From: Blastococcus sp. URHD0036
GTDB taxonomy: Bacteria > Actinomycetota > Actinomycetes > Mycobacteriales > Geodermatophilaceae
Length of the DNA: 64,000 nt
Reading direction: 5' to 3'
NCBI RefSeq assembly: GCF_000701365.1
Contig: NZ_JNIK01000005.1
Location: forward strand, 62,001 to 126,000
Shown here piece after piece: positions 61,090 through 64,000 of the stretch. The notes under the pieces are model-generated. The model saw only the letters and a program-made list of their open reading frames with translations. It was not told the DNA's origin and made no database searches. Numbering within the stretch: the stretch's first letter is position 1; each line of letters starts with the position of its first letter. The position numbers and the translations under genes were made by a program.

Positions 61090-63051
61090 GTGCTGATCGC
61101 CCGCGTCGTCGTCGACGTGCCGCTGGCGCACCTCGACCGGCCCTTCGACTACGCGGTGCCGCCGGAGCTGGCCGACGACGTCCGGCCCGGCTGCCGGGTG
61201 CGGGTGCGCTTCGCCGGGCAACTGGTCGACGGCTTCGTGCTGGAGCTGGGCGACACCACCGAGCACCAGGGCAGGCTCGCGCCGCTGGCGAAGGTCGTCT
61301 CGTCCGAGCCGGTGCTCACCCCGGAGGTGGCGGCGCTCGCCCGCGCGGTGGCCGACCGCTGGGGCGGCACCTTCTCCGACGTCCTCCGGCTGGCGATCCC
61401 GCCGCGGCGGGCCTCGGCCGAGAAGCGGCCGCCCGCGGAGGCCCCGGAGCCCCCGCCGGCACCAGACCCGGCGGGCTTCGCGCGCTATCCCGCCGGACCG
61501 GCGCTACTGACCGCGCTGGCCGAGGGGCGCCCGGCCCGTGCGGTGTGGACGGCGCTGCCGGGGGAGGACTGGCCGGCCCGGCTGGCCGAGCTCTGCCAGG
61601 CCGCGCTCTCCGGCGGCCGGGGCGCGCTGGTCGTCGTCCCCGACGGGCGCGACCTCGACCGGCTCGAGGCCGCGGCCGCCCGTGCCCTGCCGAAGGGCTC
61701 GTTCGTCGTCCTCCGGGCCGACGCCGCACCCGACGCCCGCTACCGCCGGTTCCTCGACGTCGCGCGCGGCACGGCCACGGTCGTGCTCGGCACCCGGGCG
61801 GCGGTCTACGCCCCGGTCGCCGACCTCGGCCTGGTCGCGATCTGGGACGACGGCGACGACCTGCACGCCGAGCCCCGCGGCCCCTACGCCCACGCCCGCG
61901 ACGTCCTGGTGCACCGCGCGCACCTGGCCGGCTGCGCCGCCGTCGTCGCGGCCACGGCCCGGACGGCGGAGGCGGCGCTGCTGCTGGAGAGCGGGTGGGC
62001 GCACGAGCTGGTCGGGAACCGGTCAGCCCTGCGCGCGGCGTCCCCGCGGGTGCACGCCCTGGGTGCGGACTCGGAGCTGGCACGGGACCCGGCCGCACGC
62101 ACCGCCCGGCTGCCCAGCCTCGCCCACCGCGTCGCGCGGGAGGCCCTGGCCGCCGGGGCCCCGGTGCTGGTGCAGGTGCCCCGGTCCGGCTACGCGCCCG
62201 GGCTGTCCTGCGAGCGCTGCCGCGCACCCGCCCGGTGCGCGGTCTGCGCCGGACCGCTGGGCATCTCGGCGACGCCGGGTCCCGGCGGCTCCCGCGTCCC
62301 GGCGTGCCGCTGGTGCGCCCGCCCGGCCGCCACCTTCGACTGCCCGCACTGCCACGGCACCAAGCTGCGCGCCTCCGTCCTCGGCGCCTCGCGGACGGCG
62401 GAGGAGCTGGGCCGGGCCTTCCCCGGCGCGGCGGTCCGGGTGTCCGGCCGGACGTCCGGGGTGCTGGCCTCGGTGCCGGCCGGGCCCGCGCTCGTCGTCG
62501 CCACCCCGGGTGCCGAGCCCGTCGCCGAGGGCGGCTACGGGGCGGCGCTGCTGCTGGACTCGTGGGCGCTGCTCGGCCGGGCCGACCTGCGGGCGGGGGA
62601 GGAGACGCTCCGCCGCTGGATGAACGCCGCCGCGCTGGTCCGCCCCGCGTCGGCCGGTGGTCAGGTGGTCGTCGCCGCGGACGCCGCCCACCCCGTCGTC
62701 CAGGCGCTCGTCCGCTGGGACCCGGGCTGGCTGGCCGAGCGCGAGCTGGCCGACCGGCGCGAGCTCGGCTTCCCGCCGGCCACCCGGATCGCCTCGCTGT
62801 CGGGCTCCCCGGAGGCGCTGGCCGACTTCCTCGCCGCGCTGCGACTGCCCGCCGACGCCGACCTGCTGGGGCCCGTCCCGGAGCAGCCGCGCCCCGGCCA
62901 GGAGGGCGTCCGCGAGCGCTACCTGGTGCGCACCCCGCGGGGCGAGGGCGCCACCCTCGCGCACGCCCTGGCCGAGGTGCAGGGGGTCCGCAGCGCGAAG
63001 AAGGTGCCCGAGCACGTGCGGGTGCAGCTGGACCCCACCGAGCTGGTGTGA
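61090..63051 (+). CDS. priA: Primosomal protein N' (PriA), actinobacterial form without helicase site
   Basis: A 653-residue protein of replication restart. N-terminal 3'-DNA-binding domain RVVVDVPLAHLDRPFDYAVP and C-terminal parts match PriA, and eight zinc-binding cysteines are present (SCERC, RCAVC, ACRWC, DCPHC). The ATPase motifs are missing: where Walker A should be the sequence reads WTALPGEDWPARL, and the Walker B region reads AIWDDGDDLH. This is the known non-helicase actinobacterial form, so it may act as a structural loader. GTG at 61090 is preferred (GGAGAG 9 bases upstream) over 61048, which abuts the terminator hairpin. Confidence 0.9.
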   Translation: MLIARVVVDVPLAHLDRPFDYAVPPELADDVRPGCRVRVRFAGQLVDGFVLELGDTTEHQGRLAPLAKVVSSEPVLTPEVAALARAVADRWGGTFSDVLRLAIPPRRASAEKRPPAEAPEPPPAPDPAGFARYPAGPALLTALAEGRPARAVWTALPGEDWPARLAELCQAALSGGRGALVVVPDGRDLDRLEAAAARALPKGSFVVLRADAAPDARYRRFLDVARGTATVVLGTRAAVYAPVADLGLVAIWDDGDDLHAEPRGPYAHARDVLVHRAHLAGCAAVVAATARTAEAALLLESGWAHELVGNRSALRAASPRVHALGADSELARDPAARTARLPSLAHRVAREALAAGAPVLVQVPRSGYAPGLSCERCRAPARCAVCAGPLGISATPGPGGSRVPACRWCARPAATFDCPHCHGTKLRASVLGASRTAEELGRAFPGAAVRVSGRTSGVLASVPAGPALVVATPGAEPVAEGGYGAALLLDSWALLGRADLRAGEETLRRWMNAAALVRPASAGGQVVVAADAAHPVVQALVRWDPGWLAERELADRRELGFPPATRIASLSGSPEALADFLAALRLPADADLLGPVPEQPRPGQEGVRERYLVRTPRGEGATLAHALAEVQGVRSAKKVPEHVRVQLDPTELV

Positions 63052-63058
63052 TCGGCGC

Positions 63059-63748
63059 ATGCGGACGATCGGCCTGCTCGGCGGCATGAGCTGGGAGAGC
63101 AGCGCGCTGTACTACCGGCTGCTCAACGAGGCGGTGCGCGACCGCCTCGGCGGCCTGCACTCGGCCCGCTGCGTGCTGCTCTCGGTGGACTTCGCGGAGA
63201 TCGAGCGGCTCCAGGTGGCCGGCGACTGGGATCGGGCCGGGGAGCTCCTCGCCGCCGACGCCCGGAGCGTGCAGGCCGCGGGCGCCGACCTCGTCCTGCT
63301 GTGCACGAACACGATGCACCAGGTCGCCGATGCGCTGACCGCCGTCCTCGACGTGCCGCTGCTGCACATCGGCGACGTCACCGCCGCCGCCGTCCGCGCC
63401 TGCGGGCTGACCCGCGTCGGCCTGCTCGGCACGGCGTTCACGATGGAGCGGCCCTTCCTGGTCGACCGGCTGGCCGGGCACGGGCTGGAGGTCGTCGTGC
63501 CGGGTGTCGCCGACCGGGCGCTGGTGCACCGGGTGATCTACGACGAGCTGTGCCTGGGCGTGGTGCGCGAGGAGTCCCGCGCCGCCGTCGGCGAGGTGGT
63601 CGGGCGGCTGGCCGCCGAGGGCGCCGAGGGGGTGGTCCTCGGCTGCACGGAGCTCGAGCTGCTGCTGGGTCCGGGCGACGTCGGGCTGCCGCTGTTCCCG
63701 ACCACGCAGCTGCACGTGGACGCCGCCGTGGAGGCCGCGCTGGCGTGA
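63059..63748 (+). CDS. Aspartate/glutamate racemase family protein
   Basis: Cofactor-independent racemase fold of 229 residues. Seen: TIGLLGGMSWESSALYY at the start and the two catalytic cysteines in LLCTNTMH (C82) and VLGCTELELLL, the cysteine pair of aspartate racemase-like enzymes. The NTMH wording fits the amino-acid racemase (YgeA/RacX-like) branch rather than MurI. ATG at 63059 starts 7 bases after the priA stop. Substrate not determined; it could supply a D-amino acid or degrade one. Confidence 0.88.
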   Translation: MRTIGLLGGMSWESSALYYRLLNEAVRDRLGGLHSARCVLLSVDFAEIERLQVAGDWDRAGELLAADARSVQAAGADLVLLCTNTMHQVADALTAVLDVPLLHIGDVTAAAVRACGLTRVGLLGTAFTMERPFLVDRLAGHGLEVVVPGVADRALVHRVIYDELCLGVVREESRAAVGEVVGRLAAEGAEGVVLGCTELELLLGPGDVGLPLFPTTQLHVDAAVEAALA

Positions 63749-63761
63749 GCGGGGCGCCGCC

Positions 63762-63767
63762 TAGGAT
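63762..63767 (+). promoter_or_regulatory. Candidate -10 element (TAGGAT) for def
   Basis: TAGGAT ends 6 bases before the GTG at 63774, again predicting a leaderless transcript. No ribosome site lies between the racemase stop and this start, which supports the idea. Confidence 0.45.
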
Positions 63768-63773
63768 CGACCG

Positions 63774-64000
63774 GTGAGCGTGACCCCCATCCGGCTGTAC
63801 GGCGACCCGGTGCTGACCACCCCGGCCGCACCGGTGGCCGACTTCGACGCCGAGCTCCGCACGCTGGTCGCCGACCTGGTCGACACCATGCACGCCGCCG
63901 GCGGTGCCGGGCTCGCGGCCCCGCAGATCGGCGTGGGCCTGCGGGTCTTCACCTGGCACGTCGACGGCGAGGTGGGCCACCTGGTCAACCCCGACGTGAC
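63774..64000 (+). CDS. def: Peptide deformylase, N-terminal part (3' end outside window)
   Basis: The frame is open to the window end, giving the first 75 residues. It starts MSVTPIRLYGDPVLTTPA and contains motif 1, GGAGLAAPQIGVGLRVF, of peptide deformylase, the metal enzyme that removes the formyl group from new proteins. The later EGCLS and HEXXH motifs lie beyond the window. In actinobacteria def commonly follows priA and precedes fmt, so fmt is expected next. The start has no ribosome site but a -10 motif 6 bases upstream. Confidence 0.9.
   Translation, partial: MSVTPIRLYGDPVLTTPAAPVADFDAELRTLVADLVDTMHAAGGAGLAAPQIGVGLRVFTWHVDGEVGHLVNPDV

Overview
The window is very GC-rich actinobacterial chromosome, densely coding, with many GTG starts and neighbouring genes joined by 4-base ATGA/GTGA stop-start overlaps. 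Phosphatidylinositol-mannoside genes, BldD, the mIHF-type nucleoid protein, a helicase-dead PriA and a bifunctional Rel protein all point to Actinomycetes. Gene order from memory matches two conserved core blocks: the HIT-pgsA-acyltransferase-pimA-pdxST-yebC-ruvCAB-yajC-secDF-apt-rel run, and the alaS-ruvX-mltG-aro-efp-nusB-(bldD)-pyr-mihF-gmk-rpoZ-coaBC-metK-priA run. A Geodermatophilaceae-like organism is my best guess, but the sequence alone does not prove it.

Layout. 1-3643: end of a HIT gene, then PI/PIM lipid synthesis and a LemA-like membrane protein. 3702-5997: PLP synthase (pdxS, pdxT) and yebC. 6118-8569: ruvC-ruvA-ruvB behind a LexA-type SOS box, with two copies of a 36-bp dispersed repeat flanking ruvCA. 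8731-15363: yajC-secD-secF, apt and rel. 15442-16850 (minus): membrane-anchored cyclophilin and a DUF3105 lipoprotein. 17076-21826: MBL-fold hydrolase, hisS, an aldo/keto reductase and aspS. 21874-29105 is the accessory part: a minus-strand operon for a secreted duplicated helical protein plus a two-component system, a divergent class V aminotransferase and membrane protein, a DHA2-type MFS exporter and a second aldo/keto reductase. 29142-34057: rarA, two small membrane proteins and alaS. 34064-43238: ruvX, mltG, the shikimate set aroE-(A24 peptidase)-aroC-aroK-aroB-aroQ, pepQ, efp and nusB. 43276-45532 (minus): a 50-residue gene and an ABC exporter pair, apparently inserted between nusB and bldD. 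45665-46210: bldD. 46492-56758: the full de novo UMP operon pyrR-pyrB-pyrC-carA-carB-pyrK-pyrD-pyrF plus a small membrane protein, behind a PyrR-type leader. 57081-64000: mihF, gmk, rpoZ, coaBC, metK, priA, an Asp/Glu racemase-like gene and the start of def.

Two regulatory signals stand out. Four tandem 11-bp direct repeats (24543-24586) lie in the divergent region between the two-component operon and the aminotransferase, as expected of an OmpR/PhoP-type operator. An RNA hairpin before pyrR places the Shine-Dalgarno sequence in a stem, which predicts translational repression by PyrR. Several genes (3104, 17076, 24637, 29142, 63774) have a -10 motif only 6-8 bases before the start codon and are candidate leaderless transcripts. 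No tRNA, rRNA, CRISPR array, insertion sequence or prophage was seen. The most novel candidate is the secreted-protein/two-component module at 21.9-24.6 kb with its repeat operator.
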